Origin: Thermoplasmata archaeon
GTDB lineage: Archaea > Thermoplasmatota > Thermoplasmata > Lutacidiplasmatales > UBA184
Assembly: GCA_022750195.1 (NCBI GenBank)
Contig: JAKIWE010000001.1
Location: forward strand, 804,672-868,671
Direction: 5' to 3'
DNA: 64,000 nt
In this document: piece after piece, positions 9,832 to 19,645 of the stretch
Position numbering within the stretch: position 1 is the first letter of the stretch
Layout of the letters: each line of letters starts with the position of its first letter
Made by a program: the position numbers and the translations under genes
Notes under the pieces: model-generated
What the model saw: the letters and a program-made list of their open reading frames with translations, nothing else
Databases searched by the model: none
Told to the model about the DNA's origin: nothing

Positions 9832-11112
9832 GTGCGGCGTCCCCTCCCGACCCTCGTGCCGGGGTCTCGACACCGCTCCCGACGCAAGTCGATCTACGAC
9901 CCGGTCCACGGGACGGTCACCCTCTCGGAGGCACCGCTCGCCCTCGTGGGAGACGCTGCGTTCCAGCGGCTCTGGGGCATCCGGCAGACGGGTTTCGCTC
10001 ACCTGGTGTTCCCGGGTGCGAACCACACGCGGCTCGAGCACTCCCTCGGCGTCTACTGGGTGGCCCGCACCATGGCCGAACGGCTCGGCCTCGGAATCCA
10101 CGACACGATGATGGTCGCCTCGGGAGGACTACTTCACGACCTGGGCCACCCTCCGTTCTCCCACACCTTCGACCCGACACTGCACGAGGTGTTCGGCCAC
10201 GGGCACGAGGCGATCTCGCGCGCGAGGATCGTGGGCGAGCGGCCGTTCGGTTCGACCCTTCCGGCGCTCCTGGAGCGGTTCGGCCTGGACCCGAAGGGGG
10301 TCGCGGAGCTCGTCGACCCGAGGACCGCCGGTCGGGACTCCGAGCTCCTTCGAACGATGCTCCACAGCGCGGTCGACGCCGACCGAATCGATTACCTCCA
10401 GCGCGACGCCCATTACACCGGCGTCGCCCACGGAGCGATCGACGCCGTCCGACTGCTCGAGACGACGCGGGTGTACCAGAACCGGCTGGCCTTCGCCGAG
10501 AAGGGCCGGAGCGCCCTCGAGGGGTTCCTCGTAGGTCGGAGCCTCATGTACACCTCCGTCTACTTCCACAAAACTGTCCGGTCGGCGGAGCTGATGGCTC
10601 AGGCGGCGGTCGAGAGGATGCCCGGTTTTCCTGAGGTCGCCGGCACGCTCCTGCTCGGAACCGACGGGGAACTTCTCGCGGCCCTCGCCCTCGTACCCGG
10701 GGCGTCCGGTGAGCTGGTCCAGGGATTGCTCGAGCGACGTCTGCACAAGCGAATGACCGGCTGGAAGCCGGACGAGCTCGGCGACCGGGCGGCGTGGACC
10801 CGCTTGCTTCGGCGGCCCGCACGGCGGCGCGAGATCGAGGACGATCTCGCCCACCGTCTCCGAGCGCCCGTCGGCTCCGTGCTGCTCGACCTCTCCGGGG
10901 TGGTGCCCCGGACGGACCCGGCGAGCGACTTCGGCTCCGTGGTGCTCCTGGAGGACGGTCGTCCGACCCGACCGTTCCGCCGCGCCTCCCTCTGGCACTC
11001 GATCTGGGCACGCCCGCCCCAGCCCTCGGCCGTCAACCTCTACGGTGCGAGCCGGGTCCGCGCCGAGGCGAGGGCGCTCCGCCGGGCCGTCGTGCGCTTG
11101 GTGGAAGGTTGA
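9832..11112 (+). CDS. HD-domain phosphohydrolase, dNTPase/SAMHD1-like
   Basis: A 426-residue protein starting with GTG. The N-terminal half has the HD signature of the COG1078/SAMHD1 type: NHTRLEHS at about residues 64-71, then LLHDLGHPPFSH at about 100-111 with the HD metal pair. Further on comes DRIDYLQRD with the last metal ligand near 185. Family members hydrolyse dNTPs to nucleosides and triphosphate or act on related nucleotides. The C-terminal 150 residues are less conserved. It is divergent from the TPR gene. The substrate cannot be told from the sequence. Confidence 0.85.
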   Translation: MRRPLPTLVPGSRHRSRRKSIYDPVHGTVTLSEAPLALVGDAAFQRLWGIRQTGFAHLVFPGANHTRLEHSLGVYWVARTMAERLGLGIHDTMMVASGGLLHDLGHPPFSHTFDPTLHEVFGHGHEAISRARIVGERPFGSTLPALLERFGLDPKGVAELVDPRTAGRDSELLRTMLHSAVDADRIDYLQRDAHYTGVAHGAIDAVRLLETTRVYQNRLAFAEKGRSALEGFLVGRSLMYTSVYFHKTVRSAELMAQAAVERMPGFPEVAGTLLLGTDGELLAALALVPGASGELVQGLLERRLHKRMTGWKPDELGDRAAWTRLLRRPARRREIEDDLAHRLRAPVGSVLLDLSGVVPRTDPASDFGSVVLLEDGRPTRPFRRASLWHSIWARPPQPSAVNLYGASRVRAEARALRRAVVRLVEG

Positions 11113-11152
11113 ACCGGCGGTCCAACCGTCGAACTACCGAACCAACGTGACC

Positions 11153-11158
11153 AAATAT
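11153..11158 (+). promoter_or_regulatory. TATA-like box before the propeller protein
   Basis: AAATAT lies 23-28 bp before the ATG at 11181 and overlaps the alternative upstream ATG at 11157. This favours the downstream start on a leaderless transcript. Confidence 0.45.
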
Positions 11159-11180
11159 GGGGAGTCGTAGGGACCCGGCG

Positions 11181-14087
11181 ATGCGCACGTTCGCCGCCGC
11201 CGGGTCCTCGGTCTTGCGACTCGCCTCGCCGTGGGCCGTCGGCGTGGCCCTGCTAATGGTCCTCGGGGCTTCTCCGGGGGGCGTCGTCGCACCCACCGCG
11301 ACGGGACCCCATCTTGCTTTGCCGACGGCCTTCGACCGCGCCTCGCTCGCGGCGCATCCCACCGCGATCCACCCGACGAGCTCGGTCGTGGGGCCGTACA
11401 ACGGCCACTTCTTCCAGAACGTCACCTACCCGGCCTCTGGGGTGATCACCGACTCGGCGTTCGCGACGGTCGATCCGACCCTCCACGAGGTGTTCGCCAC
11501 GAACGGGAACGGCGACGACCTCGCTGCCTTCTACGAGTCGAACGGCACCTTGATCGGCCAGGTCGCCGCCGGCAACCCGCTGATCGGCGAGTACGCGCAG
11601 GCGGTCGCGCTGAACCCGACGAGCCACCTCGTGTTCGTCGGCGTGTACGTGAACGGCGCCCGCCCCGGCTTCCTCCTGATGTACAACGAAACGACCCTGA
11701 GGCAGGTCGGCGTCGTCAATTTCGCCGGCGCGCCGACCCTCTACTTTCAGCCGTTCGTCCTGACCTACGACCCCGCGTCGAACCAGCTGTTCGCGGTGAA
11801 CTCGACGGACGGACTTCTCGCCGCGATCAACGCGTCCACCGGGATCGTCACAAAGTGGATCGCCTGCACGGTGGCGTTCTGCCAGGGCGACGACATTGTG
11901 GCTGCCCCGAACCTCCACGAGCTCGCCCTCGCCACGGGACAGAACGCCATCGTCCTCTACAACACGACGAACGACCACATGATCACGACGATCACGACGA
12001 CCAACCCGCAGTTCTACCCGATCACGCTCGCCTACAACCCGGCCACTTTCACGCTGTACGCCGCGAACTTCTCGTTCTCGGGCAACACACTGTTCTACCG
12101 ATTCAACCTGATCTCCAACAGCTTTTCCGGCAGCCTTCCCGGCGACCCCAGCTACGCGAACTGGATGGCGTACGACGCGGCCGACAACGCCCTCCTGATC
12201 GAGAACTTCTCCACCAGCTGCCCGGGCGTCGTGAGCTGCACCTACGGATTCTACGACGCGATCGAGCTGGTCGACGCCGGCACCGGGATCGTCCTCGGTC
12301 ACTTCCAGGCGCTCGGGGCGTACGGGGCCTCGTTCGGCAAGATGGCGATCGACCCCGGCACGGCGAACCTGGTCCTCCCCGGCTCTTTCAGCGCCCCCAC
12401 GACGGCCCTGTCGCTTCCGACCCTGAACATCGCGCACACCTACGGCAGCTACGCAAGCTACTCGGGTTCCACGGTTGCCAACCCCACGCGCGGGACGTTC
12501 GTCACCTTCGGACAGTACCCGACGCAGCTCCAGGCCCGGGTCGAGGCGACGGGCGCCGTAGCTTGGACCACGCCGCTGCCGTCGTTCGCCCCGGCGTCCC
12601 TCGAACCCCCGATGGCGATCGACACCCAGGCCGGCGTGGTGTTCCTCGCGGACGGGGTGAGCGGGAACGTGCTGACCGTCAACGCCGACACGGGAAGCCC
12701 GGGGGCCGCGATCCCCCTTCCGCTCGGCATGAACGTGACCGCGCTCGCCGTCGACTCTCTCCACCACTTCCTGTACGTCGCGGAGAACCCCGGGCAGGTC
12801 CAGGTGTTCAGCAGCGTCACCGGGGCCCTCGCCGGAACCGCGATGACCCCGTTCCTCACGGCCTGCGCCGGGACCGCGGACTCGGTCCGCCTCGCCGCCT
12901 ACTTCGTCAACTGCCAGCCGAACGGCAACGTGACGACGGTCCGGAGCGGGACGTTCAACACCGGAACGATCTACGCCGTCGGCAACGACCCGACCTCGAT
13001 CGTCCTCGACCCGAGCGGCGAACTGATCGTCGCGAACTTCGTCTCCGACAACCTCACCACCATCGCCCTGGCGAACGGCGCCCGCGCGGCGATCCCGCTC
13101 GGGCCGGGCAACCCGCTCCTCCTCGCCGAGGATGTACCGGACGGCCTGCTGGCGGTCGCGGACGGCTCGAGCGCGCTCGTGCAGATGCTGAACGTCAGCG
13201 ACGGCCTTCCGTACGCGAACGCCTGGGCGGGGAACGCGACGGGCGGCCTTACCTTCGACAACACGTCGGGGGCGTTCGTCCTGGTCGGGCTGAACACGAG
13301 CTCGGCCACCGTGTGGAGCCGGCTGTCGGTCCCCTCGGCACCGGGCGGGCCGGTCGTCGTGGCGAGCAACAATACGCTCTCGGTGAACTGGACGGCGGTC
13401 GCCGGAGCGAACGGGCAGGTCCTCTACAACGTGACGCTGACGCCTTCGGTGGGGGCGCCGATGCGCCTCATCAACACCTCCGCGCTCCAGCACACGTTCA
13501 CCGGACTCACGGATGGCGTGGTGTACGCCGTCACCGTCACGGCCGGGAACTTCGTGGGGACAGGGCCCTCCGCGGGGCCGGTCGACGCTGCCCCGATCGG
13601 TATCCCGTATCCCCCCTCGAGCATCAGCGCGACCGCGCACGGCTCGAGCGCGGTGGTCGTCTGGGGGGCCCCGGCGTCGACGGACGGGAGCCCCGTCACC
13701 AACTACACGCTCGAGTACGCGCTCGGCACCGGTCCGGTCCTTTCGATCAGCGAGGGGACGGTGCTGTCGGCGACGATCCCCGGGCTCCTGCCGGGGTCGT
13801 TCTACACCTTCCACGTGATCGCCTGGAACGCGGCCGGCGCCTCCAACTCGAGCGCCTCCGCGGCGCTCGCCACCCCCACGAGCTCCGTCAGCGTGCCGGG
13901 AGGATTCGCGGGTAGCACGCTCGCGCTCGGCGTCGGGATCGGCGCGATCGTGGCGTTCGCTGCGCTGGTCGTGGTCTTCCTCGTGCGGCGGCGGCCGGGT
14001 CCGCCTGGTCCCACTCCGGCTTCGCCTCCCTCCCCGATGCCGGCTCCCCTCGAGGCAGCGCCCGAGCCACCTCCCCCTCCCGCGTGA
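11181..14087 (+). CDS. Secreted beta-propeller/FN3 protein, C-terminal membrane anchor
   Basis: A 968-residue protein from the ATG at 11181; an in-frame ATG at 11157 would add eight residues. A signal peptide covers about residues 1-35. YVTN/NHL-like propeller repeats run to about residue 710, marked by recurring FVDP- or YDPAS-type turns and Asn-rich loops. Two fibronectin type III-like domains lie at about 720-900. A transmembrane helix of about 24 residues follows, then an RRRPG stop-transfer and a Pro-rich cytoplasmic tail. It is probably a cell-surface adhesion or binding protein. There are many Asn-Xaa-Ser/Thr glycosylation sites. A glycosyltransferase gene follows. Confidence 0.8.
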   Translation: MRTFAAAGSSVLRLASPWAVGVALLMVLGASPGGVVAPTATGPHLALPTAFDRASLAAHPTAIHPTSSVVGPYNGHFFQNVTYPASGVITDSAFATVDPTLHEVFATNGNGDDLAAFYESNGTLIGQVAAGNPLIGEYAQAVALNPTSHLVFVGVYVNGARPGFLLMYNETTLRQVGVVNFAGAPTLYFQPFVLTYDPASNQLFAVNSTDGLLAAINASTGIVTKWIACTVAFCQGDDIVAAPNLHELALATGQNAIVLYNTTNDHMITTITTTNPQFYPITLAYNPATFTLYAANFSFSGNTLFYRFNLISNSFSGSLPGDPSYANWMAYDAADNALLIENFSTSCPGVVSCTYGFYDAIELVDAGTGIVLGHFQALGAYGASFGKMAIDPGTANLVLPGSFSAPTTALSLPTLNIAHTYGSYASYSGSTVANPTRGTFVTFGQYPTQLQARVEATGAVAWTTPLPSFAPASLEPPMAIDTQAGVVFLADGVSGNVLTVNADTGSPGAAIPLPLGMNVTALAVDSLHHFLYVAENPGQVQVFSSVTGALAGTAMTPFLTACAGTADSVRLAAYFVNCQPNGNVTTVRSGTFNTGTIYAVGNDPTSIVLDPSGELIVANFVSDNLTTIALANGARAAIPLGPGNPLLLAEDVPDGLLAVADGSSALVQMLNVSDGLPYANAWAGNATGGLTFDNTSGAFVLVGLNTSSATVWSRLSVPSAPGGPVVVASNNTLSVNWTAVAGANGQVLYNVTLTPSVGAPMRLINTSALQHTFTGLTDGVVYAVTVTAGNFVGTGPSAGPVDAAPIGIPYPPSSISATAHGSSAVVVWGAPASTDGSPVTNYTLEYALGTGPVLSISEGTVLSATIPGLLPGSFYTFHVIAWNAAGASNSSASAALATPTSSVSVPGGFAGSTLALGVGIGAIVAFAALVVVFLVRRRPGPPGPTPASPPSPMPAPLEAAPEPPPPPA

Positions 14088-14141
14088 CGACGCGTCCCTC
14101 GGCCGCAGTCCCGCTCTCGCTGCCGGCGCGTCGGTAGAGAG

Positions 14142-14147
14142 TTTATC
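14142..14147 (+). promoter_or_regulatory. TATA-like box of the glycosyltransferase gene
   Basis: TTTATC lies 21-26 bp before the GTG at 14168, consistent with leaderless transcription. Confidence 0.55.
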
Positions 14148-14167
14148 CCAGGGCCGGCTAGACGGTC

Positions 14168-15202
14168 GTGCGGGTCGTCCTCGTCGGGACCGGCGTGCTC
14201 CCGATCCCGCCGCCGGGGTATGGCGGCGTGGAACGGACGATCGCCGAATACGCCGAGGCCTTGCGTCGCGCCGGGATCGGGGTCCGGCTGGTCCACGAGG
14301 TCCGCCACGGCCGGCCGCGCGACGAGTACTGGTTCGCGCTCCACCTCCCGAAACGGCTCGAGCTCGCGCCGGGCGACGTCGTGCACGCGAGCACGCCGGT
14401 CGTCGCGAACCGCCTGCGCGGTGCGGGAGTCCCGTATGTATACACTACGCATTCGCGACACTGGTTCCAGCGGGACGACTGGCACGGTCGGTGGGGGCTG
14501 TTCCTCGAGCGACGGGCCGTACGAGGCGCGGCGGCCGTCGTAGCGCTCACCCCGGCGCTGCGGGACCGGATCGCCCCCGTCCTTCCTTCGTCGTCCCTCG
14601 CCCCGCTCGAGGTGATCCCGATCGGCGTCGACCTCGAGAAGTTCCGCCCCTCCTGGGAGCATCGGCTCGGCAACGTCGCGCTCGGCGTCGGCGTGGTCGC
14701 GCCGTTCAAGCGCTGGGAGCTCGCCGCAGCCGCTCTCAAGGGCACCGGCTGGCGGCTCGTCCTCGCCGGCCCGACGCCAGATCCCGCCTACGCCGAGAGC
14801 GTGCGTCGGGCGGGGGACCGCGTCGAGCTGCTCGGCGAGGTCAGTGACGAGGAGCTCGTCCGCCGATTCAGCTCCGCCGACCTCCTGGTCCACCCGAGCG
14901 CGGTCGAGATCATGGCGGGGGTCGTGGTCCAGTCGATGGCCTCGGGTGTTCCGGTGCTCGGCGCGCCCGCGGTCCGAGGGCTGGTCGTGGACGGCGTCAC
15001 CGGCTGGACGAGCCTGCGCGACGACCCGCCGTCGGTCGTCGCGGCCCTGCGCGAACGCGCGAGCGCGCTCGTGGGGGACGTCGGGGCGTTACGCCGTCTC
15101 GGCGAGAACGCGCGGCACGTCGCGGAACAGAAGTACGCCTGGCCGGCGATCGTCGAGGCGCACCGACGGCTCTACGAGCGCCTTCCGTCGGTCAGCCGAT
15201 GA
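14168..15202 (+). CDS. Family-4 glycosyltransferase
   Basis: A 344-residue GT-B protein. The N-terminal domain has the PPPGYGGVER loop of GT4 enzymes, which bind the donor nucleotide-sugar near it. The linker carries VIPIGVDLEKF, typical of this family. The C-terminal donor-binding domain has VHPSAVEIMAGVVVQSMASG, where the usual E-x7-E pair reads as E-x7-Q; this is a possible departure from the family. Its likely role is adding a sugar to a lipid, surface glycan or protein in the cytoplasm. The last 11 bp overlap the convergent KaiC-like gene. Confidence 0.85.
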   Translation: MRVVLVGTGVLPIPPPGYGGVERTIAEYAEALRRAGIGVRLVHEVRHGRPRDEYWFALHLPKRLELAPGDVVHASTPVVANRLRGAGVPYVYTTHSRHWFQRDDWHGRWGLFLERRAVRGAAAVVALTPALRDRIAPVLPSSSLAPLEVIPIGVDLEKFRPSWEHRLGNVALGVGVVAPFKRWELAAAALKGTGWRLVLAGPTPDPAYAESVRRAGDRVELLGEVSDEELVRRFSSADLLVHPSAVEIMAGVVVQSMASGVPVLGAPAVRGLVVDGVTGWTSLRDDPPSVVAALRERASALVGDVGALRRLGENARHVAEQKYAWPAIVEAHRRLYERLPSVSR

Positions 15203-15956
15203 CGAACCCGGCGTCGGTGATCACGAACGGCCGGCGCTCCGGGTCGTGGGCCGAGCCGCGCATGCGGACGATCTTCGCCTGACGGACCGACCGGTCGCCG
15301 ATCCACTTGCGGGTGAGAAGGACCTCTCCGCGCGTGAGCACCTCCTCCGGAGCAAGATGCGCCGGGTTGCCCGGCGTGGCGGTGATCAGGGTCGTCACCG
15401 CCCGTTCGCTCAGGAAGCGGAGGAGTGACTGGATCTCGGAGCGCTCCGCCTGGTGATCCGGCGACGCCTTGATCGCGAACCGCCGCAGCGTACTGATCGA
15501 GTCGACGACGACGCGGCGGAACGGTACCTCCTTCATCTGTTGACGAAGCTTGAGATGGATCGACTGGATCGAGATATCGTCGACGTCGGACTGCCGTTTG
15601 CCTTCCTGGGCGATCTCCTTCATCGACTTGAGGTCCGTGAGCGTCCGGATCGTCTGCACGTCGGCCATCCGTTTGATCGCCCGCGTCCCGGGGTTGGCGT
15701 CCAGGGTCCGGATCCGGCTCAGGTCCCAGGCGAGTCGCCGGACGTTCTCGACGATCTCCGCGGGAGGCTCGTCGACCGCGACGAGCAGGACGTCTTCGTC
15801 GCGACGGAGGCCTTCGAGCAGGAAGCTGAGGGCGAGCAACGTCTTGCCGCTCCCGGATCCCCCTGTCACCAAGTACGGACGACCGGGGATCAGTCCGCCG
15901 CCGAGCATGCGGTCGAGCCCCGGGACCCCGATCGACACTCGGTCCGGATTGTACAC
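15192..15956 (-). CDS. KaiC/RadA-like ATPase
   Basis: A 254-residue single KaiC-like RecA-fold domain. It has Walker A GGSGSGKT at 32-39 and a Walker B-like strand ending VVVDSIS near residue 150. The GxxxLDRMLGGG entry motif of the KaiC family is present at 10-21. The start is a GTG three bases after the stop of the longer KaiC-like gene, so the two are probably one operon. Archaeal single-domain KaiC homologues bind ATP and often regulate motility or signalling. The partner here is unknown. The 3' end overlaps the convergent glycosyltransferase. Confidence 0.85.
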   Translation of the reverse strand: MYNPDRVSIGVPGLDRMLGGGLIPGRPYLVTGGSGSGKTLLALSFLLEGLRRDEDVLLVAVDEPPAEIVENVRRLAWDLSRIRTLDANPGTRAIKRMADVQTIRTLTDLKSMKEIAQEGKRQSDVDDISIQSIHLKLRQQMKEVPFRRVVVDSISTLRRFAIKASPDHQAERSEIQSLLRFLSERAVTTLITATPGNPAHLAPEEVLTRGEVLLTRKWIGDRSVRQAKIVRMRGSAHDPERRPFVITDAGFVIG

Positions 15957-15959
15957 GCC

Positions 15960-18239
15960 CTACGCACCCCCCGGGGGGCCGGGCTCTGCCGAGGCGGCGC
16001 TCGCCGTGGCGCTGCTAGGTTTCGGCTCCTCCTTGGGCGGCGGACTCGGGGATGGCTCGGTCGCGGCCGGCGCGCTTGCTGGGGCCGCGGGGGACGGGGG
16101 GGAAGCGCCCGGTATCGCCGACTCCACCGGAGAGGCCTTCTTTTTGCGGGGCTTCCGACGGTTCACCTTCGGAATCACCGGCGCGGCTTCGCTCGGCGGC
16201 TTTTCGGACATCGGTGCCGACGGCCCTGGCTCTGCTGACGGCGCGTACGTCGCAGCCGGCGGGGTGGGTACGGAGACCGAGTCCACCGGCGGCGCCTTTC
16301 GCTTTCGAGGCGTTGCGGTGGCCCGTCGGCGGGTTTTGGATGGCGTGGGTACCGGTGGTGCCGCTGGGACCGGTTCGGATGGGACGGGGACGACCGGAGA
16401 GGGTGAGGGGTCGACGGAGGGCGGTCGGGCAAGGAGGGTCTCCGTCGGTGCCGCGTCCGGGAGGGGAGGGCGTGGTGCAGCGGAAACCCCTGCCTGTTGA
16501 ATCGTAACGGACGGCATCGATCGAGCGGAGGCTGGGTCGATCCGCGAGGGCTCGGGCGGCGCGGTCGGTGCAGCGGCGGCGGGGTGGGGCGTCCCGCTCG
16601 AGGGCCTGGAGGCGGGGAGCGGGGGTGGGCCGGCCGGAGGTGGCGGCGGGGTGTTCGTTGGGGGCGTGGGCGACGAGGCGCTCGAGGACGGTGCGGTTTC
16701 GCCGGGATGGCCAGGGTGCGCGATCGCCCCGCCCGCCCGAACGAACGCACCTGCGATCTTCGTCGCGGTCCGGGTGATCGGCCCGCCCGGCTTGGCCGTC
16801 GACGTATCGACGACGGTACCCGGAGGCTCCTCCTTCAGCGGCACGGGTGGGGCGGCCACCGGAGGTGGAGGCGTCGGCGCAGCGACCACGGTAGACGGCG
16901 GAGGCGGTGCCGCTGGAGTCCGCACGGCGGGAGGGCCGGGGGCTGGAACCTGAGCGGCGGGGGGCGCGGGAGCCGCAACGGGCGGGGACGCTCGGGCCGG
17001 GACGGGCTGGCTCAGGAACGGTTCGATATGCTTCCAGGCCGCGTCGAGCTCCGAGCTTCGGAGCGGCCCGACCGGGCGGTCGGCCCGATTGCGCGCGAGC
17101 TCGAGCAGACGATCGCGTGCTGAGACCGGGACGCTCGGGGGAAACTCGGGGGTCTTCGCGGCCAGTTTCCCGAGAAGCTCGCGGGTCACCACGGCGGCCC
17201 GCTCGAGCTGCTTGGCGGCCGCGTCAGGTCGGGAGCGCGCCCGCGCCGACGCAGCGGCGTCCAACGCAGAGCGGACGGCGTGGACGTCGGCATGGACGGC
17301 CAGCAGGGCCGCCAGTTCCTCGTCGAAGGCACCGACGTCGAACGCGGCGGGCGGTGCGGCGGCCTCGGCGGGGGTGGGCGCCGCGGGCCTAGGGCTCGGG
17401 GGTGCCTCGACCGCTAGGCCCTCGACGATCTGTCGCGTATCCCGGGAGATCGTCGCGCCGAGGTTGATCTCGATGCCGGCCGGCGTGATGCGGTACGGGT
17501 GCAACCGGACGTCGTGGGGGCTGCCCCGGATCTTCTCGACGCCGATGGCGCGCACCGTGCGGCCCTCGAGATCCCACCGGAAGAGCCGGATCTCTCCGCG
17601 CGCGAGCTGTCGCTCCGCGGTCTCCACATCCTCGAGCGGGGCTTCCACGGTGAGGAGCGTGGTGATGCGCAGGTCGGCTAGGAACCGGAGGAACGTCTGC
17701 GCGCCGATCGTCTCGTCGAACCCCTTCATGCAGAAGTACTGCAGCGCCGTGAGCGAGTCGATCACGAGACGGGCGTACGGACGGCGGGCCATCTCCATCT
17801 TCAGCGTCTGTTCGAGCGCGGTGAACGTCACTTCGATGCTCGAGAGCTCCGGCGTCTTGCGGATGTCGAGGGGCACGTCGCTGAACCTCACCGAGGCGCG
17901 CACGGCCGCGATGTCCTTGAACGGGGCGCGCTCGTACCGCATCACGTCCGGGATCGCATCGAAGACGTACACCCGGTCGAGGTCCTCCTGCATCCCCCGG
18001 TGGTTGATCTTCATCTCGTTGGGGGGCTCTTCGAGCGTCACGACGAGGCAGTTCTCGCCCCGTCGGATCCCCTCGACCAGGAAGCGGAGCGCGAGCTTGG
18101 TCTTCCCGCTGCCCGCGGGACCGACGATCAGGTAGGGACGATGGGCGACGAGCCCCCCCTCGAGCATCGCGTCGAGTTCCGGGATCCCGGTCGGTACCCG
18201 GGGCTCCTCCGGCCCCGCTCCGTCGTCAGGCGAGGGCAC
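15960..18239 (-). CDS. KaiC-like ATPase with long Pro/Ala-rich basic tail
   Basis: A 759-residue protein from the GTG at 18239; frames further upstream run into the divergent isomerase gene and look non-coding. Residues 1-265 are a KaiC-like domain with Walker A GPAGSGKT at 40-47 and Walker B VIDSLTAL. A helical region at about 300-390 could be a dimerising coil. The last 350 residues are low-complexity Pro/Ala/Thr with two lysine/arginine clusters (TRRRATATPRKRK and RRKPRKKK), suited to binding nucleic acid or acidic partners. It is probably co-transcribed with the smaller KaiC-like gene. The tail is far longer than usual for the family. Confidence 0.8.
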   Translation of the reverse strand: MPSPDDGAGPEEPRVPTGIPELDAMLEGGLVAHRPYLIVGPAGSGKTKLALRFLVEGIRRGENCLVVTLEEPPNEMKINHRGMQEDLDRVYVFDAIPDVMRYERAPFKDIAAVRASVRFSDVPLDIRKTPELSSIEVTFTALEQTLKMEMARRPYARLVIDSLTALQYFCMKGFDETIGAQTFLRFLADLRITTLLTVEAPLEDVETAERQLARGEIRLFRWDLEGRTVRAIGVEKIRGSPHDVRLHPYRITPAGIEINLGATISRDTRQIVEGLAVEAPPSPRPAAPTPAEAAAPPAAFDVGAFDEELAALLAVHADVHAVRSALDAAASARARSRPDAAAKQLERAAVVTRELLGKLAAKTPEFPPSVPVSARDRLLELARNRADRPVGPLRSSELDAAWKHIEPFLSQPVPARASPPVAAPAPPAAQVPAPGPPAVRTPAAPPPPSTVVAAPTPPPPVAAPPVPLKEEPPGTVVDTSTAKPGGPITRTATKIAGAFVRAGGAIAHPGHPGETAPSSSASSPTPPTNTPPPPPAGPPPLPASRPSSGTPHPAAAAPTAPPEPSRIDPASARSMPSVTIQQAGVSAAPRPPLPDAAPTETLLARPPSVDPSPSPVVPVPSEPVPAAPPVPTPSKTRRRATATPRKRKAPPVDSVSVPTPPAATYAPSAEPGPSAPMSEKPPSEAAPVIPKVNRRKPRKKKASPVESAIPGASPPSPAAPASAPAATEPSPSPPPKEEPKPSSATASAASAEPGPPGGA

Positions 18240-18458
18240 GGGCCACCCGGCACAGAGGCGTCCCGTACGGGCCCGGCCGCTTCGTACGCCGAACGATGCT
18301 TGAGAGCCAAGATAGATGTTGCGTCTATTCGGCGCACGTTTTCGGGGAGAAGGGAGGGTTTCGGCCCCCAAAGGGAGAGGCGGCTCGCGACGAGCCGTCG
18401 GCGACGGTCTGGGATTCGCCGACGCAAGGGCTATCTCCGCCGGTCCGCCGCGACGACC

Positions 18459-19538
18459 GTGCCGCGTACCACGCCGAGCGGCGCGCACCTGCTCAGGGCG
18501 CGGGTCGCCGAGCTTCCGAGTCAGTTGCTGGCCGGCTTCGCCGGCGGAGCGGAGGTCCTGGGAGCGGTCCCTCGAACACCACGGGCGGTGTACGTGCTCG
18601 GGCTCGGAGGGTCGGCCATCGGCCCGGACCTGGTGCGGGGGCTGGTCGAGCGAGAGGCAGAGCTCGACCTGCATGTCGTCCGCGGGCCGTCCTTGCCGAA
18701 AGCCGCGACCGCCGGGACCGTCGTGATCCTCGTGAGCTACTCGGGTGAAACCTGGGAAACCCTCGCCGGGTACGACGAGGCCGGTCGTCGGCGGTGCTCT
18801 CGGATCGTGGTCTCGAGCGGAGGCGAACTCACCCGTCGGGCCATCGACGAGGAGGTTCCCCACGTTCCGCTGCCCGCTGGACTCCCGCCGCGGGCCGCCG
18901 TCGGTTTCCTGTTCGGGGCGATCCTCGGCCTGCTCGACGCGGCGTTTCCCGAGTCGAACGAACGCCGGCTAGCGGCCGTGGTGGAACGGCTCCGGATGCT
19001 CGAGGCTCGCTACTCGGCAAGGTCCGGTCCCGCGGCCCTTCTGGCACGTCGCCTCGGCCGCGGCCGGACTCACATCTACGGTCACGGGGAGCTCGTCCCC
19101 GTCGCCCGTCGTTGGGCGACCCAGTTCGAGGAGAACGCGAAACAGCTCGCCGTTCACGAGGAGCTCCCGGAAGCGCTTCACAACGCGCTGGTGGGCTGGG
19201 ACGCCCTGAGCCGGACGCTGGCCCAACGCGAACAGGTCGTGCTCCTCGTGGCTGGCGACACTCCCCCCCCGATCGCCGCCGGCTTCCGATTCCTGGAGTC
19301 TCGCCTGGCCGCCCGCGGTGTGGCCGCCCACCGCATCGAACTGCCGGGCGCCGACCCTCTCGAGACGGTGCTGGCCGGCGTGCTCTTCGGCGACCACGTC
19401 AGCCTCTTCCTTGCCGAACGGGCTGCGGTCGACCCTCTCGCGACGCCGGTATTGACCGACGTCCGGGCTTCGATCGGACCGGGGCTCGCTTTGCTACGGC
19501 GCGCGCGGGCTCGGCCAAAATCTCGTCGAAAGAAGTAG
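18459..19538 (+). CDS. Bifunctional phosphoglucose/phosphomannose isomerase
   Basis: A 359-residue SIS-fold protein. GLGGSAIGPDL at 48-58 and VSYSGETWETL near 92-102 match the sugar-phosphate site of archaeal PGI/PMI, and PEALHNALVGW matches the family's glutamate-histidine catalytic region. The enzyme interconverts glucose 6-phosphate and fructose 6-phosphate, and mannose 6-phosphate and fructose 6-phosphate. I take the GTG at 18459 as start: the longer frame overlaps the divergent KaiC-like gene and has Arg-rich shadow composition, and a CTATCT TATA-like stretch lies about 25 bp upstream. The length fits the family, which runs about 300-350 residues. Confidence 0.85.
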   Translation: MPRTTPSGAHLLRARVAELPSQLLAGFAGGAEVLGAVPRTPRAVYVLGLGGSAIGPDLVRGLVEREAELDLHVVRGPSLPKAATAGTVVILVSYSGETWETLAGYDEAGRRRCSRIVVSSGGELTRRAIDEEVPHVPLPAGLPPRAAVGFLFGAILGLLDAAFPESNERRLAAVVERLRMLEARYSARSGPAALLARRLGRGRTHIYGHGELVPVARRWATQFEENAKQLAVHEELPEALHNALVGWDALSRTLAQREQVVLLVAGDTPPPIAAGFRFLESRLAARGVAAHRIELPGADPLETVLAGVLFGDHVSLFLAERAAVDPLATPVLTDVRASIGPGLALLRRARARPKSRRKK

Positions 19539-19645
19539 CGCCTTCCGACCGCCTCGGTCGGTTTCGAAGAGGTTGGACGGCGGGTCGTGAGCTTCTTCAG
19601 ACGCAGAAATGGCTTTGAGGGGGCATCCTTCCTCTCGGTCCGGGT

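Noticed and set aside
11253..13814. Minus-strand frame of 853 codons
   Set aside because: Arg/Asp/Val-rich shadow of the propeller gene in high-GC DNA; no domain, and the plus-strand protein has clear repeats, a signal peptide and an anchor.
18000..18458. N-terminal extension of the sugar isomerase
   Set aside because: Arg-rich, overlaps the divergent KaiC-like gene, and the family starts near 18459.
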